Shown in pieces: positions 33,916-43,025 of a stretch of DNA of 64,000 bases. The stretch's first letter is position 1, and every line of letters begins with the position of its first letter. The stretch is from Amycolatopsis palatopharyngis. Its GTDB lineage: Bacteria; Actinomycetota; Actinomycetes; Mycobacteriales; Pseudonocardiaceae. The notes under the pieces are model-generated. The model was not told the origin of the DNA and searched no databases. It worked only from the letters and a program-made list of their open reading frames with translations. The position numbers and the translations under genes are program-made. The stretch covers positions 1-64,000 of the forward strand of contig NZ_PQHZ01000026.1 in the NCBI RefSeq assembly GCF_003385185.1, read 5' to 3'.

Positions 33916-35436
33916 GTGGTAGAGCCAATGGCAGTAGAAGTGGATCGTTTTCCTCCGGATGCCCTCGGCCGTGGCGCCGCGCTGGCGAACCTCCTCGGGG
34001 ACTGGACCGCGGGGCCTGGGCCCTTGTATCGCAAGCTTGCCGACGCACTCGCCCGTGCGGTCCGGGAGGGAGCGCTGCATCCGGGCGACCGGCTGCCCGC
34101 CGAGCGCGAACTGGCCGGGGTGCTGGCAGTGAGCAGGGCCACTGTCGTCGGGGCATACGACGAACTGCGCGGCCGCGAGGTGATCGAACGCAGGCAGGGC
34201 AGCGGGACCAGGGTCAGCCGGGCCGCGAGGGCGCCGCTGAGCGACGGCAGAGTGCGTGGCGGCGGCGCGGGTGCCATCTTCCAGCGACTCATCGATGGGC
34301 CCGGTCCACTGATCTCATTGGCCTGTGCCGCGGACAGGGGAGGGCCGGAGGTCACCGAAGCACTGCAGGAGGTCGTCGCGCACGACATGCAGGATCTGCT
34401 CGGCGATCCCGGGTACCACCCTCGCGGCCTGCCGGTGCTGCGCGAGGCCATCGCCGAGCACTACACGACGCACGGACTGCCCACGTGCGCCGACCAGATC
34501 CTTGTCACCACCGGTGCCCACCAGGCGCTGGTGGTCATCGCGGAGGTGTATCTGCGCAAGGCCGCGACGGTCGTGGTCGAGGCGCCCAGCTGGCCCGCCT
34601 GCCTCGACGTCTTCCGTTCGGCCAGTGCGGAACTCGTGCCCGTGCCACTGGACGACGAGGGCATCGAGGTGCGCGGGTTGCGCAACGCGCTCGCCGAGCA
34701 CGCTCCGGCTCTGCTCTATGTCATGCCGAGCTACCACAATCCGACCGGCGTGCTGATGTCGGAACTACGTCGCAGGCAGGTGGTGGAGCTGGCCGCCCGT
34801 TACGACGTGCCGATCCTGGAGGACAGCGCCTACTCGGGCATGGGGCTCTCCGAATGCGGTCTCGAAACACCGCCACCGCTGGCGGCGACCGCCGGGGAAC
34901 ACGTCGAGACGGTGACGGTCGAATCGCTGGGGAAAGCGGTCTGGGGCGGGCTGCGGATCGGCTGGGTCCGTGGCCCGGTCGAGGTGATCGAGCGGTGTGC
35001 GCGGCGCAAGGCACTGGCCGACCTCGGAAGCCCGATCATCGACCAGGCGGTCGCGGCGCGCCTCGTGCCCCGGCTCGACGAACTCGCGCAGAGCCGGTCG
35101 GCGGGCCAGCGGGAGCGCTGCGCCGCCCTGGAGGAACGGCTCCGGCAGCGGTTGCCGGACTGGCGCTGGCGCAGGCCGGACGGTGGATCGTCGCTGTGGG
35201 TCGAGCTACCGGACACGAATGCCGACGTCTTCGCCCAACTCGCACTGCGGCACGGGGTCGAGGTCATTCCCGGGTCCACGATGGACCACACCGGCGGGCA
35301 CGAGAACTACCTGCGGATCCCGTTCACCCACCCGCCCGGAGTGCTCGACGAACTCGTGGAGCGGCTGTGCAGGGCGTGGACGGAGCTGCGGCGGCACGGG
35401 CCGCGGGACTCCGCCCCGTTGCGCCCGATCATCTGA
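33916..35436 (+). CDS. MocR-family regulator (GntR-aminotransferase fusion)
   Basis: A 506-residue protein with an N-terminal winged helix (about residues 40-105: LYRKLADALARAVREGALHPGDRLP, then SRATVVGAYDEL) and a fold-type I aminotransferase domain. The aminotransferase keeps the NPTG motif (SYHNPTGVL) and the PLP lysine in ESLGKAVWGG. MocR proteins sense PLP or an amino compound and usually control a neighbouring gene; the divergent small membrane protein is the obvious candidate target. GTG 33916 or ATG 33928 may be the start. Confidence 0.92.
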   Translation: MVEPMAVEVDRFPPDALGRGAALANLLGDWTAGPGPLYRKLADALARAVREGALHPGDRLPAERELAGVLAVSRATVVGAYDELRGREVIERRQGSGTRVSRAARAPLSDGRVRGGGAGAIFQRLIDGPGPLISLACAADRGGPEVTEALQEVVAHDMQDLLGDPGYHPRGLPVLREAIAEHYTTHGLPTCADQILVTTGAHQALVVIAEVYLRKAATVVVEAPSWPACLDVFRSASAELVPVPLDDEGIEVRGLRNALAEHAPALLYVMPSYHNPTGVLMSELRRRQVVELAARYDVPILEDSAYSGMGLSECGLETPPPLAATAGEHVETVTVESLGKAVWGGLRIGWVRGPVEVIERCARRKALADLGSPIIDQAVAARLVPRLDELAQSRSAGQRERCAALEERLRQRLPDWRWRRPDGGSSLWVELPDTNADVFAQLALRHGVEVIPGSTMDHTGGHENYLRIPFTHPPGVLDELVERLCRAWTELRRHGPRDSAPLRPII

Positions 35437-35523
35437 CCGGCGTCGCCGCACGCCGACGCTCACCACCAGGGGTATCCTGTTCCGTCGCAGGGGAGCAGGC
35501 ACCGATGCGGTGAAGGGGAAAGC

Positions 35524-36156
35524 ATGTCCGGACCCGGTAATGCGCGGGGGAGAATGGTGCCGTCGGGTGCGGGTGGCGAAGGCCGGATGAACGTGCCGGG
35601 ACGGCTGCTGTCGGTCTCGACGAGACTGTTCGCGGAACGAGGCTTCGACCGCACCTCCGTGCAGGAGATCGTGGAGGCCGCAGGCGTCACCAAGGGGGCG
35701 ATGTACCACTACTTCGACTCCAAGGACGATCTGCTCTACGAGATCTACGGCCGGATACTGCGAGAGCAGACCGAACGACTGGAGAAGCTCGCCGCCACCG
35801 AGGCACCCGTGGGTGAGCGCCTCGCCTCGGCCGCCTCGGACGTGGTCGTCAGCAGTATCGCGAACCTGGACGACACCAAGATCTTCCTGCAGTCGATGCA
35901 CCAGCTGAACCCCGAGAAGCAACGTGCCGTGCGCGCGGAGCGGCGCCGCTACCACGAGCGGTTCCGCGCCCTGGTCGAGGAAGGGCAGCGCTCCGGCGAG
36001 TTCCGCGCCGACCAGCCCGCCGACCTTGTCGTCGACTTCTTCTTCGGTGCCGTGCACCACCTGGGTTTTTGGTACAGCCCACAAGGTGCGCTGTCCGCGC
36101 AGCAGGTCGGCGATCACTTCGCCGACCTGCTGCTGAACTCGTTACGACCCGGATGA
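35524..36156 (+). CDS. TetR-family regulator (KstR2-like C-terminal region)
   Basis: A 210-residue regulator with helix-turn-helix segments RLLSVSTRLFAERGFDRTS and VTKGAMYHYFDSKDDL. The C-terminal FWYSPQGALSAQQVGDHF resembles the acyl-CoA-sensing domain of KstR2-type proteins, so an acyl-CoA ligand is plausible. GAAGGGGAAA precedes ATG 35524. It is convergent with the carboxypeptidase gene, leaving only 9 bp between stops, and lies 87 bp after the MocR gene. Confidence 0.88.
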   Translation: MSGPGNARGRMVPSGAGGEGRMNVPGRLLSVSTRLFAERGFDRTSVQEIVEAAGVTKGAMYHYFDSKDDLLYEIYGRILREQTERLEKLAATEAPVGERLASAASDVVVSSIANLDDTKIFLQSMHQLNPEKQRAVRAERRRYHERFRALVEEGQRSGEFRADQPADLVVDFFFGAVHHLGFWYSPQGALSAQQVGDHFADLLLNSLRPG

Positions 36157-36165
36157 CCGGGCCAT

Positions 36166-37992
36166 TCAGGTGAAGCAGTAGGCGCGGGAGCCAAAGCTCC
36201 AGCACTGGATCGTCCTGGACGTCGTCGCGGTGTGCCCCGCCCGGTCGGCGACCGTGAGTTCCGCGGTGTAGTTGCCGCCGCTCGCGGGATAGCGGTGGCT
36301 CGTGGTCTTGCCGTCGCCAGTGCCGCCGTCGCCGAACTTCCACGAGTACGACGCGAGATCGCCGTCCGCGTCGGTGGAGCGGGACGCGTCGAAGGAGCAG
36401 TCGTCGTAGTAGCAGCTGACGGTGAACGAAGCCGAAGGCGGCTCTCCGGTGTCCGGTGGCGTGCCCGCCCGGACGGTCCTGGTCGCGGTGCCGGTCCTGC
36501 CGTCATCGTCGGTCACGGTGAGAGTGACGCGGTACTCGCCCGCCTCAGCGTAGGTGTGCTCGGGTGCCACGCCCGTGCCTGTCCCGCCGTCACCGAAGTC
36601 CCATGCGTAGGACTCGACCGTGCCGTCGAGGTCCCGCGATCCACTCGCGTCGAAGGTGCAGGAGGACTCGGTCGCCGAGCACTGTTCGGTGAACTCCGCG
36701 ACGGGGGCGGCGGGTTCGTCCGCGCCGCAGTACTGGGCTTGTTTGCCGATGGCCCGGTAGGGGCAGTCCGCGTAGTCCAGCAGCGAACGTACGGCTTCCT
36801 CGTTGCGCGCGGTCTCCCGGTCGATCACCTCGTCGGGCGGGTAGAAGCCGGGGCTGGACGAGCGCGGGTACATCTCGAAGGTGAAGGAGAAGATGTCCTG
36901 TACCGCCCACATCCAGTCGTTGACCGAACCGTCGGTGATGTAGAGATCGCTCGACTGCTGCGGGGTGTAGCCGTTGGTGGCGGCCATCTCCCCGCCGATC
37001 TTCGCGAACGTGTCGTGCGCGTCCTGCGACATGTCGGAACCGGTGTCGTCGTAGGTGTAGCCCATGGGCCACAGCACGAGTTCGCTGTAGGTGTGGAAGT
37101 CGATGTGCGCGGTGATCTGCTGCTCGCCCCCGACGACCCTGCCCCTGACGAAGTCGGCGATGGCGCTGACCTCAGGGGTCGACTCCGCGGCGGTGCCGCG
37201 GTAGGTCTGGCTGGCCGGGTTGCCGGACGAGCCGCCGCAGCAACCCCACATGTAGTCCCAGTTCCGGTTCATGTCCGTACCGACCGACCCGCCACCGGGC
37301 TGGCGGTTCTTCCGCCAGGAGCGGTACTGGCCGCTGGCGACGTCGTACTCCACGCCGTCGGGATTGGCCATCGGCACGATCCACACCTCGCGCTCGTCGA
37401 CGAGCCGGGTGATCTCGCTGTCGCTGCCGTAGGAGTCGGTCAGCAGGTTGGCGATGTAGAGCGCCATCTCCGCGGTGAGGTGCTCCCTGGCGTGCTGGTT
37501 CGAGGTGAACAGCACCTCCGGCTCGGCCTCGTCGGAGCCGACGTTGTCGCTGATCTTCACGATCGGCAGTTCGCGGCCCTCGTAGGAGTTCCCGATGTCG
37601 CCGAGCTGGACGAGTCCGGGATGCTCGGCCGCGATGCGGTCGAGTTCGTCGAGCAGTTCGGTGTAGTTGTGATAACCCGAGTCGGCGGGCGGGAAATCCA
37701 TCGCGGTTGCGATGGGGCTGACAGTGAAGCCGAGATCACGAATCGCCTCGGCCTCGGCCGGGAGCGCCGAGACCACGACGTGATCGGCCTCGACGCCGTC
37801 GATGGCGGCGCCGGTACCCGCGACACTCGTGCGCTCCTCGCGCGTGTCCGGTCCGTCGATGCGGTAGGTCGCGGCTGAGGCGGCCGGTGACCGTGGTGCC
37901 TCGGGCTCGGCGGCCTGGCCGGTTCCGGTCGAGAGTGCGGGCGGGCCGAGCAGGGCCAGCCCGAGTGCGAGGGGGAGTATTCGTCTGATCAT
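36166..37992 (-). CDS. Secreted M14 zinc carboxypeptidase with two PKD domains
   Basis: About 608 residues. Signal peptide: MIRRILPLALGLALLGPPAL. The M14 domain (about residues 100-410) keeps the zinc motif HxxE in NQHAREHLTAEM, the third ligand in HIDFHTYSEL and the catalytic Glu in FTFEMYPRS. Two PKD domains follow (DFGDGGTGTG and KFGDGGTGDG signatures), likely for protein or polysaccharide binding. The tail ends with a Cys pair (QCWSFGSRAYC). Resembles secreted carboxypeptidase T/SG enzymes. ATG 37992 has GGAGG 6 bp upstream; a longer in-frame start would precede the signal peptide. Confidence 0.93.
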   Translation of the reverse strand: MIRRILPLALGLALLGPPALSTGTGQAAEPEAPRSPAASAATYRIDGPDTREERTSVAGTGAAIDGVEADHVVVSALPAEAEAIRDLGFTVSPIATAMDFPPADSGYHNYTELLDELDRIAAEHPGLVQLGDIGNSYEGRELPIVKISDNVGSDEAEPEVLFTSNQHAREHLTAEMALYIANLLTDSYGSDSEITRLVDEREVWIVPMANPDGVEYDVASGQYRSWRKNRQPGGGSVGTDMNRNWDYMWGCCGGSSGNPASQTYRGTAAESTPEVSAIADFVRGRVVGGEQQITAHIDFHTYSELVLWPMGYTYDDTGSDMSQDAHDTFAKIGGEMAATNGYTPQQSSDLYITDGSVNDWMWAVQDIFSFTFEMYPRSSSPGFYPPDEVIDRETARNEEAVRSLLDYADCPYRAIGKQAQYCGADEPAAPVAEFTEQCSATESSCTFDASGSRDLDGTVESYAWDFGDGGTGTGVAPEHTYAEAGEYRVTLTVTDDDGRTGTATRTVRAGTPPDTGEPPSASFTVSCYYDDCSFDASRSTDADGDLASYSWKFGDGGTGDGKTTSHRYPASGGNYTAELTVADRAGHTATTSRTIQCWSFGSRAYCFT

Positions 37993-38172
37993 CAGCGACC
38001 TCCGGGTACGGGGACTCCGGCGCGCGGGCAGCGCGACGGCCGGCAAGGGCCGGGAACGGTCCGAGACTCGGCCGGACCTGGAGGCCGTGCAATCAGGGTT
38101 TCGTTAGGTAGTGCCACCTATGGGGCGATGACCAGCGGATACTCTGCGTGAACAGGACGAAGGTCGGGACGG

Positions 38173-38277
38173 AACTGCCAACTCAGGCCCTGAAACTGCC
38201 AACTCAGGCCCTGAAACTGCCAACTCGCGCCCTGGAACTGCCAACTCGGGCACTGGAAGTGCCAACTCGCGGTGCCC
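38173..38277. repeat. Five 21-bp tandem repeats
   Basis: Units at 38173, 38194, 38215, 38236 and 38257, each beginning aactgccaactc (last unit aagtgccaactc). The first two are identical; later copies diverge. They lie 35 bp past the stop of the acyl-CoA dehydrogenase gene at 38312 on the minus strand. The last unit forms one arm of the hairpin at 38262-38300. No spacers, so not CRISPR. Confidence 0.85.
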
Positions 38278-38300
38278 GAGGGGCGGGCACCGCGAGTTGG
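38262..38300 (-). terminator. 16-bp perfect hairpin after the acyl-CoA dehydrogenase operon
   Basis: ccaactcgcggtgccc (38262-38277) pairs perfectly with gggcaccgcgagttgg (38285-38300) across a 7-nt loop, 12 bp past the stop at 38312. It likely ends the 42.9-38.3 kb operon. The left arm is the fifth tandem repeat unit. Confidence 0.7.
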
Positions 38301-38311
38301 TGAACCGTGGG

Positions 38312-39469
38312 TCAGGCCGGGAGGTCCACGAGGCCGGCCAGGGTGGTGCGGTGCCGGCCAGCCGTGCCGAGCGCGAGCTGGTCGGCCTTGGCGCGCTTGA
38401 GGTAGAGGTGCGCGGGATGTTCCCAGGTCATGCCGATGCCGCCGTGCAACTGGACGCACTCCTCGGCGGCGTGCACGGCGAGGTCGGCGCAGTAGGACTG
38501 CGCCACCGCGACCGCCACCGCGACGTCCGGACTGTCGGAGGCGAGTACGTCGGCCGCGTAACGGGCGGCCGCGCGGGCCGACACCAGTTCGAGGTACAGA
38601 TCGGCCAGCCGGTGCTTGAGTGCCTGGAAGGAGCCGACCGGCCTGCCGAACTGGAACCGCTGCTTGACGTAGCTCACCGTCTCGTCCAGACACCACTGCG
38701 CGATCCCGAGCTGCTCGGAGGCGAGCAGACCGGCACCGGTGCGCAATGCCGTGGCCAGTACCGCAGCCGCCTGGTCACCGGTGACCAGCGGTGTTGCCCG
38801 CGCGCCGTCGAGAACGACGTCGGCGACCTGGCGGGTCGGGTCCAGGGAGACCCTGGCGGTCACGGTGACCCCGGCCGCGGCCGAGGTCACGGCGTAGAGC
38901 CCTGGGCCGTCCTTGCCCATCGCGGGAACGAGCAGCAGGTCCGCGGCCGCCGCGTCGGCGACGGTGCCCACCTTTCCCGTGAGGGCACCGTCGCCCTCGG
39001 CCCGGACGCCGTCCGGGAAGGCCGCGCCCGGCCAGGTGGAGAACGCGACGGCGAGGACACCGACCTGTTCCCCCCCGGCCAGCCTGCCGAGGGGCTGTGC
39101 GACCTCCGGGCGGGACGTGTCCGCGGCGAGCAGGGCGGAGGTGGCGAGCACCGCGCTGCTCAGGAACGGCACCGGGGCCACGCTGCGGCCCAGTTCCTCC
39201 AGCACCACGGCCGATTCGCGCACGGAGGCCCCGTGGCCGCCGAGCGCCTCGGGCACCTGCAGTCCGGCGACCCCGAGATCGGCCGCGAGTGTGCGCCAGA
39301 GCGAGAGGTCGCAGGGTTGCCCGGTCTCGATCCTGCCGAGCACCGACTCCGGATCGCACCGGTCGGTGAGCAGGTCCCGGACGCTCGCGCGCAGGTCGGT
39401 CTCGACCTCGGAGTACAGGAGGTCAGCGGAGCCGGGCCGCTGAGGGATGTGTGTCGTCTGTGTACTCAT
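38312..39469 (-). CDS. Acyl-CoA dehydrogenase
   Basis: Flavoprotein of 385 residues. The mid-domain has KVGTVADAAAADLLLVP and the C-terminal domain VQLHGGIGMTWEHPAHLYLKR, where the Arg- and Glu-rich segment is typical. The N-terminal flavin motif is less canonical than in the neighbours, so it may be the non-catalytic partner of a heteromeric dehydrogenase with the gene at 39466-40671; FadE pairs of this kind are established in actinobacterial sterol degradation. ATG overlaps the previous stop (ATGA). Confidence 0.92.
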   Translation of the reverse strand: MSTQTTHIPQRPGSADLLYSEVETDLRASVRDLLTDRCDPESVLGRIETGQPCDLSLWRTLAADLGVAGLQVPEALGGHGASVRESAVVLEELGRSVAPVPFLSSAVLATSALLAADTSRPEVAQPLGRLAGGEQVGVLAVAFSTWPGAAFPDGVRAEGDGALTGKVGTVADAAAADLLLVPAMGKDGPGLYAVTSAAAGVTVTARVSLDPTRQVADVVLDGARATPLVTGDQAAAVLATALRTGAGLLASEQLGIAQWCLDETVSYVKQRFQFGRPVGSFQALKHRLADLYLELVSARAAARYAADVLASDSPDVAVAVAVAQSYCADLAVHAAEECVQLHGGIGMTWEHPAHLYLKRAKADQLALGTAGRHRTTLAGLVDLPA

Positions 39470-40671
39470 CGGGGGAGGTCCTTCCAGGCGACGTCCTTGT
39501 CCACACGGGGCTCGGACGGCAGTCCCAGCACCCGTTCGGCGATGATGTTGCGCAGGATCTCCGAGGTGCCGCCCTCGATGGAGTTGCCCTTCGCACGCAG
39601 GTAGCGGTAGCCGGGGCCGCGGCCGGTGAAGTCGACGATGTCGGGGCGGCGCAGCGTCCAGTCGTCATAGTGCAGCCCCTCCTCGCCGAGCAGTTCGAGC
39701 TCGAGCCCGGAGAGCTCCTGGTTCCCCCTGGCGAACGCGAGTTTCATCGCCGAGCCCTCCGGCCCCGGCGAGCCGACCGCGAGTTGCTGGCGGAGCCTGC
39801 TTCCGGCCAGCCGCGTCGCCTCAGCCTCCACCCACAGCCGCAGCAGGCGGTCGTGCAGTTCGGGGGTCCGCAGTTCGGGGCGCTCTCGCCAGGTCCGCGC
39901 CACGACGCCGACCATGCCACCCTCACGCGGCGTTGCGTTGCCGCCGATGGCGACTCGTTCGTTCATCAGCGTGGTCTGGGCGACACGCCAGCCTTCGCCG
40001 ACCTCGCCGAGGCGATGGGCGTCCGGGATCCGGACCCCGGTGAGGAAGACCTCGTTGAACTCGGCCTCACCGGTGATCTGCCGCAGCGGGCGGACCTCCA
40101 CACCAGGTGCCGTCATATCGCATACGAAGTACGTCATGCCCTGGTGTTTGGGCACGTCCGGATCGGTCCTGGTGACCAGGATCGCCCAGCGTGCGGTGTG
40201 TGCGCTGGAGGTCCACACCTTCTGGCCGTCCACCACCCAGTCGTCACCGGAACGGACGGCCCTTGTGGCCAGTGCGGCCAGGTCCGATCCCGCGCCGGGT
40301 TCGCTGAAGAGCTGACACCACACCTCCTCACCGGTCCAGAGTGGACGAAGGAATCGCCTGCGCTGTTCCTCGGTGCCGAAACGCAGGATCGTGGGGGCGG
40401 CCATGCCGAGGCCGATCCCGATCCGCCGCGGATCGTTGTCCGGCGCGCCCCCGGCGGCGAGTTCAGCGTCCACAACGGACTGTAGTGATCGCGGTGCGTC
40501 GAGGCCGCCGAGGCCGGTGGGGAAATGCACCCAGGCCAGGCCCTCGTCGAATCGAGCACGAAGATGTTCGAGCCGATCCGTCGTCTCCGGATCGTGTTTC
40601 TCCAGCAGCTCGCGAACGCGGCCGCGCAGTTCTTCGGCGTCCACTGTGGTCTCGGATTTCTCCGTTGTCAT
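39466..40671 (-). CDS. Acyl-CoA dehydrogenase
   Basis: About 401 residues with QLFSEPGAGSDLAA as the flavin-binding motif, VWTSSAH, and the C-terminal EGGTSEILRNIIAERVLGLP. ATG 40671 (MTTEKSETT) shares one base with the preceding stop (TGATG). Together with the gene at 38312-39469 it could form a heterotetrameric dehydrogenase. The reading frame is open further upstream but that region belongs to the preceding gene. Confidence 0.93.
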   Translation of the reverse strand: MTTEKSETTVDAEELRGRVRELLEKHDPETTDRLEHLRARFDEGLAWVHFPTGLGGLDAPRSLQSVVDAELAAGGAPDNDPRRIGIGLGMAAPTILRFGTEEQRRRFLRPLWTGEEVWCQLFSEPGAGSDLAALATRAVRSGDDWVVDGQKVWTSSAHTARWAILVTRTDPDVPKHQGMTYFVCDMTAPGVEVRPLRQITGEAEFNEVFLTGVRIPDAHRLGEVGEGWRVAQTTLMNERVAIGGNATPREGGMVGVVARTWRERPELRTPELHDRLLRLWVEAEATRLAGSRLRQQLAVGSPGPEGSAMKLAFARGNQELSGLELELLGEEGLHYDDWTLRRPDIVDFTGRGPGYRYLRAKGNSIEGGTSEILRNIIAERVLGLPSEPRVDKDVAWKDLPR

Positions 40672-41897
40672 CAGTGTTCCCCCCGTTCCGGCAGGTACTG
40701 CTTGAGTTCGCGGCGCGCCAGTGAGCGCTTGTGCACCTCGTCCGGCCCATCGGCCAGTCGCAGCATGCGGGCGGCCGCCCAGAGTCCGGCGAGGGGAAAG
40801 TCCTGACTGACCCCGCCCGCGCCGTGCGCCTGAATCGCCTTGTCCAGGATCCATTCCACGGAGGAGGGGGTGGCGATCTTTATCGACTGGATCTCCGTGT
40901 GCGCTCCCTGGTTGCCGACCGTGTCCATCAGCCAGGCGGTTTTGAGTACCAGCAGCCGAAGCTGTTCCACCCGGACCCGCGATTCGGCGATCCAGTCCTG
41001 TACGACCCCCTGCTGCGCGATCGGCTTGCCGAAGGCGGTCCGGGAGATCGTGCGGCGGCACATCAGTTCGATGCCGCGTTCGGCCATGCCGATCAGCCGC
41101 ATGCAGTGGTGGATACGGCCGGGACCGAGGCGGGCCTGCGCGATGGCGAACCCGCTGCCCTCGGACCGCAACAGGTTCTCCGCGGGTACACGCACGTCCT
41201 CGAACACGACCTCGGCGTGACCACCGTGATCGCCGTCGTTGTAGCCGAAGACGTTCATGCCACGTTTGACATGCACGCCGGGTGTGTCACGGGGGACCAG
41301 GATCATGCTCTGCTGACGGTGTGGCTCCGCGTCGAGATCGGTCTTGCCCATCACGATGAAGATCCGGCAGTTCGGGTTCATCGCGCCGGAGATGTACCAC
41401 TTGCGCCCGGAGATGACGTAGGAGTCGCCGTCGCGAACGATCTTGGTTTCGATGTTGCGTGCGTCGGAGGACGCGACGTCCGGTTCGGTCATCGCGAACG
41501 CGGAGCGGATCTCGCCGTCCAGCAACGGCCGAAGCCACCGCTCACGCTGCTCCTGCGAGCCGAACATGGCGAGTACTTCCATGTTGCCGGTGTCCGGCGC
41601 CGCGCAGTTGAGTGCGGTGGGGGCGAGCTGCGGGCTGCGACCGGTGATCTCGGCCAGCGGGGCGTACTGCAGGTTGGTCAGGCCCGCTCCGTGCTCACCA
41701 GGGAGGAACAGGTTCCACAGCCCGCGGCTGCGGGCCTCGGCCTTGAGTTCCTCCACGATCGGCACACTCGACCACGGGGTCTCCCGCTCGGCGAGTTGCT
41801 GCTCGAAGACCGGCTCGGCCGGGTAGACGTGTTCGTCCATGAACGCCTGTAGCCGTGAGCGCAGCTCGTCGGTCTCGGCATCGAACGCGAAGTCCAT
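40671..41897 (-). CDS. Acyl-CoA dehydrogenase, ACAD10/11-like
   Basis: Flavoprotein of 408 residues. SAFAMTEPDVASSDARNIET replaces the usual Gly-Ser motif with VASSDA, a feature of the ACAD10/ACAD11 branch. The C-terminal QAHGAGGVSQDFPLAG is also typical. Its ATG overlaps the stop of the APH-type kinase gene (TGATG). In eukaryotic ACAD10/11 the same two domains are fused in one polypeptide and degrade 4-hydroxyacyl-CoAs through a phosphorylated intermediate; here they are separate, coupled genes. Confidence 0.93.
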   Translation of the reverse strand: MDFAFDAETDELRSRLQAFMDEHVYPAEPVFEQQLAERETPWSSVPIVEELKAEARSRGLWNLFLPGEHGAGLTNLQYAPLAEITGRSPQLAPTALNCAAPDTGNMEVLAMFGSQEQRERWLRPLLDGEIRSAFAMTEPDVASSDARNIETKIVRDGDSYVISGRKWYISGAMNPNCRIFIVMGKTDLDAEPHRQQSMILVPRDTPGVHVKRGMNVFGYNDGDHGGHAEVVFEDVRVPAENLLRSEGSGFAIAQARLGPGRIHHCMRLIGMAERGIELMCRRTISRTAFGKPIAQQGVVQDWIAESRVRVEQLRLLVLKTAWLMDTVGNQGAHTEIQSIKIATPSSVEWILDKAIQAHGAGGVSQDFPLAGLWAAARMLRLADGPDEVHKRSLARRELKQYLPERGEH

Positions 41898-42934
41898 CAG
41901 TCCTCCTGGCGGGTGACGTTGTCGAGGATGGTGTTGCCGCGCGCGACCAGCGGAAGCACGCTGTTGCCGATGCCGGCGAAGCCCTCACCGACGGTCTGAC
42001 CGTGATCGAACCGGTAGTGGATACCTTCGAGGATCACCGCCAGCTTGAAGAAGGCGAAGCCGACGTACCAGTCGAGCCGGGACACGTCTCGGCCGGATCG
42101 TTCGGCGTAGCGCGCCACGACCGCGCCGGTGTCCGGATATCCGGGTGCGCCGCTGGCGTTGGACACGACGCTCAGACTGGTCGTGTCCCGTTGGGCATAC
42201 GCCACGAGCAGGGCAAGGTCGGTGAGCGGGTCGCCGAGGGTGGACATCTCCCAGTCGAGAACGGCGCCGATTCGGTCGTCGGCGTCGACCAGGACGTTGT
42301 CCAGCCGGTAGTCGCCGTGCACGATCGCCGCGGGGCCGGAATCGGGAACCTCGGCCGCGAGCCGGTCGTGCAGGTGGTCGATGCCGGGCAGTTCCCTGCT
42401 GCGGGAGGAGTCCAGCTGCTTCTTCCAGCGCCGCAACTGACGCTGCAGATAGCCCTCCGGTCTGCCGAAGCCGGCGAGGCCGATGGCGGCGGGGTCGACC
42501 GAATGCAGGTCGACGAGGGTGTCCACCAGACCGAAGCCGATCGATCGGGTGCGCTCTGGGCCGAGCGCCACCAGTTCGTCCTCGGTGCGGTACGGCGTCC
42601 CCTCGACGAACTCCATGACGTAGAACGGTGCGCCGATGACGCCGGGATCGTCGCAGAGCAGGACGGTGCGGGGGACCGGTACGCCAGTGCCGTACAGCGC
42701 CGAGATCACTCGGTGCTCCCTGGCCATATCGTGCGCGGTGGGCAGGACGTGCCCCAGTGGTGGCCGCCGGACGACCCATCTGGTGCTGCCGTCGGTCACC
42801 CGGTAGGTGAGGTTGGAACGGCCACCGGCGATCACCTGGGCGCACAGGGATCCGGCGACGAGCCCGGGCAGGTCCCGGTCCAGCCGCTCGCGCAGTCGTG
42901 CAAGGTCAAGGCCCGGGGGATCGTCGTCGGTCAT
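41897..42934 (-). CDS. APH-family kinase, ACAD10/11 N-terminal-domain type
   Basis: About 345 residues with the aminoglycoside-phosphotransferase fold. Catalytic HGDYRLDNVL and the Mg-binding DWEMSTLGDP are intact; the nucleotide loop is GGRSNLTY. The DWEMSTLGDP form is that of the kinase domain of ACAD10/11 and LvaA-like enzymes that phosphorylate the 4-hydroxyl of acyl-CoAs. ATG 42934 has AGGAGG 4 bp upstream. First gene of a four-gene operon, with its own palindromic site at 42970-42985. Confidence 0.9.
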   Translation of the reverse strand: MTDDDPPGLDLARLRERLDRDLPGLVAGSLCAQVIAGGRSNLTYRVTDGSTRWVVRRPPLGHVLPTAHDMAREHRVISALYGTGVPVPRTVLLCDDPGVIGAPFYVMEFVEGTPYRTEDELVALGPERTRSIGFGLVDTLVDLHSVDPAAIGLAGFGRPEGYLQRQLRRWKKQLDSSRSRELPGIDHLHDRLAAEVPDSGPAAIVHGDYRLDNVLVDADDRIGAVLDWEMSTLGDPLTDLALLVAYAQRDTTSLSVVSNASGAPGYPDTGAVVARYAERSGRDVSRLDWYVGFAFFKLAVILEGIHYRFDHGQTVGEGFAGIGNSVLPLVARGNTILDNVTRQED

Positions 42935-42969
42935 CTGACCTCCTGGAAAACGGAAACTGGCGGTTATGG

Positions 42970-42985
42970 TACCGACCGGTCGGTA
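42970..42985. promoter_or_regulatory. Perfect 16-bp palindrome upstream of the kinase-dehydrogenase operon
   Basis: taccgaccggtcggta is a perfect palindrome 36-51 bp upstream of the kinase ATG. Sites of this ACCGACCGGTCGGT form are typical TetR-family operators. No cognate TetR gene is immediately adjacent. Confidence 0.6.
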
Positions 42986-43025
42986 TGTGCCGCTTACGGT
43001 CGTTCTCCGGCCTCGCCGGCGAGGA

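Noticed and set aside
36232..37878. 548-codon open frame opposite the M14 carboxypeptidase gene
   Set aside because: Val/Arg/Gly-rich shadow; the opposite strand has signal peptide, zinc ligands and PKD domains.
38173..38277. CRISPR-like repeat array
   Set aside because: Units are directly adjacent with no spacers and decay in identity; no cas genes.
38118..38696. 192-codon open frame with a repeated SWQFQG peptide
   Set aside because: The peptide repeats are the translation of the 21-bp DNA repeats after the gene; the rest is a shadow of the dehydrogenase gene.
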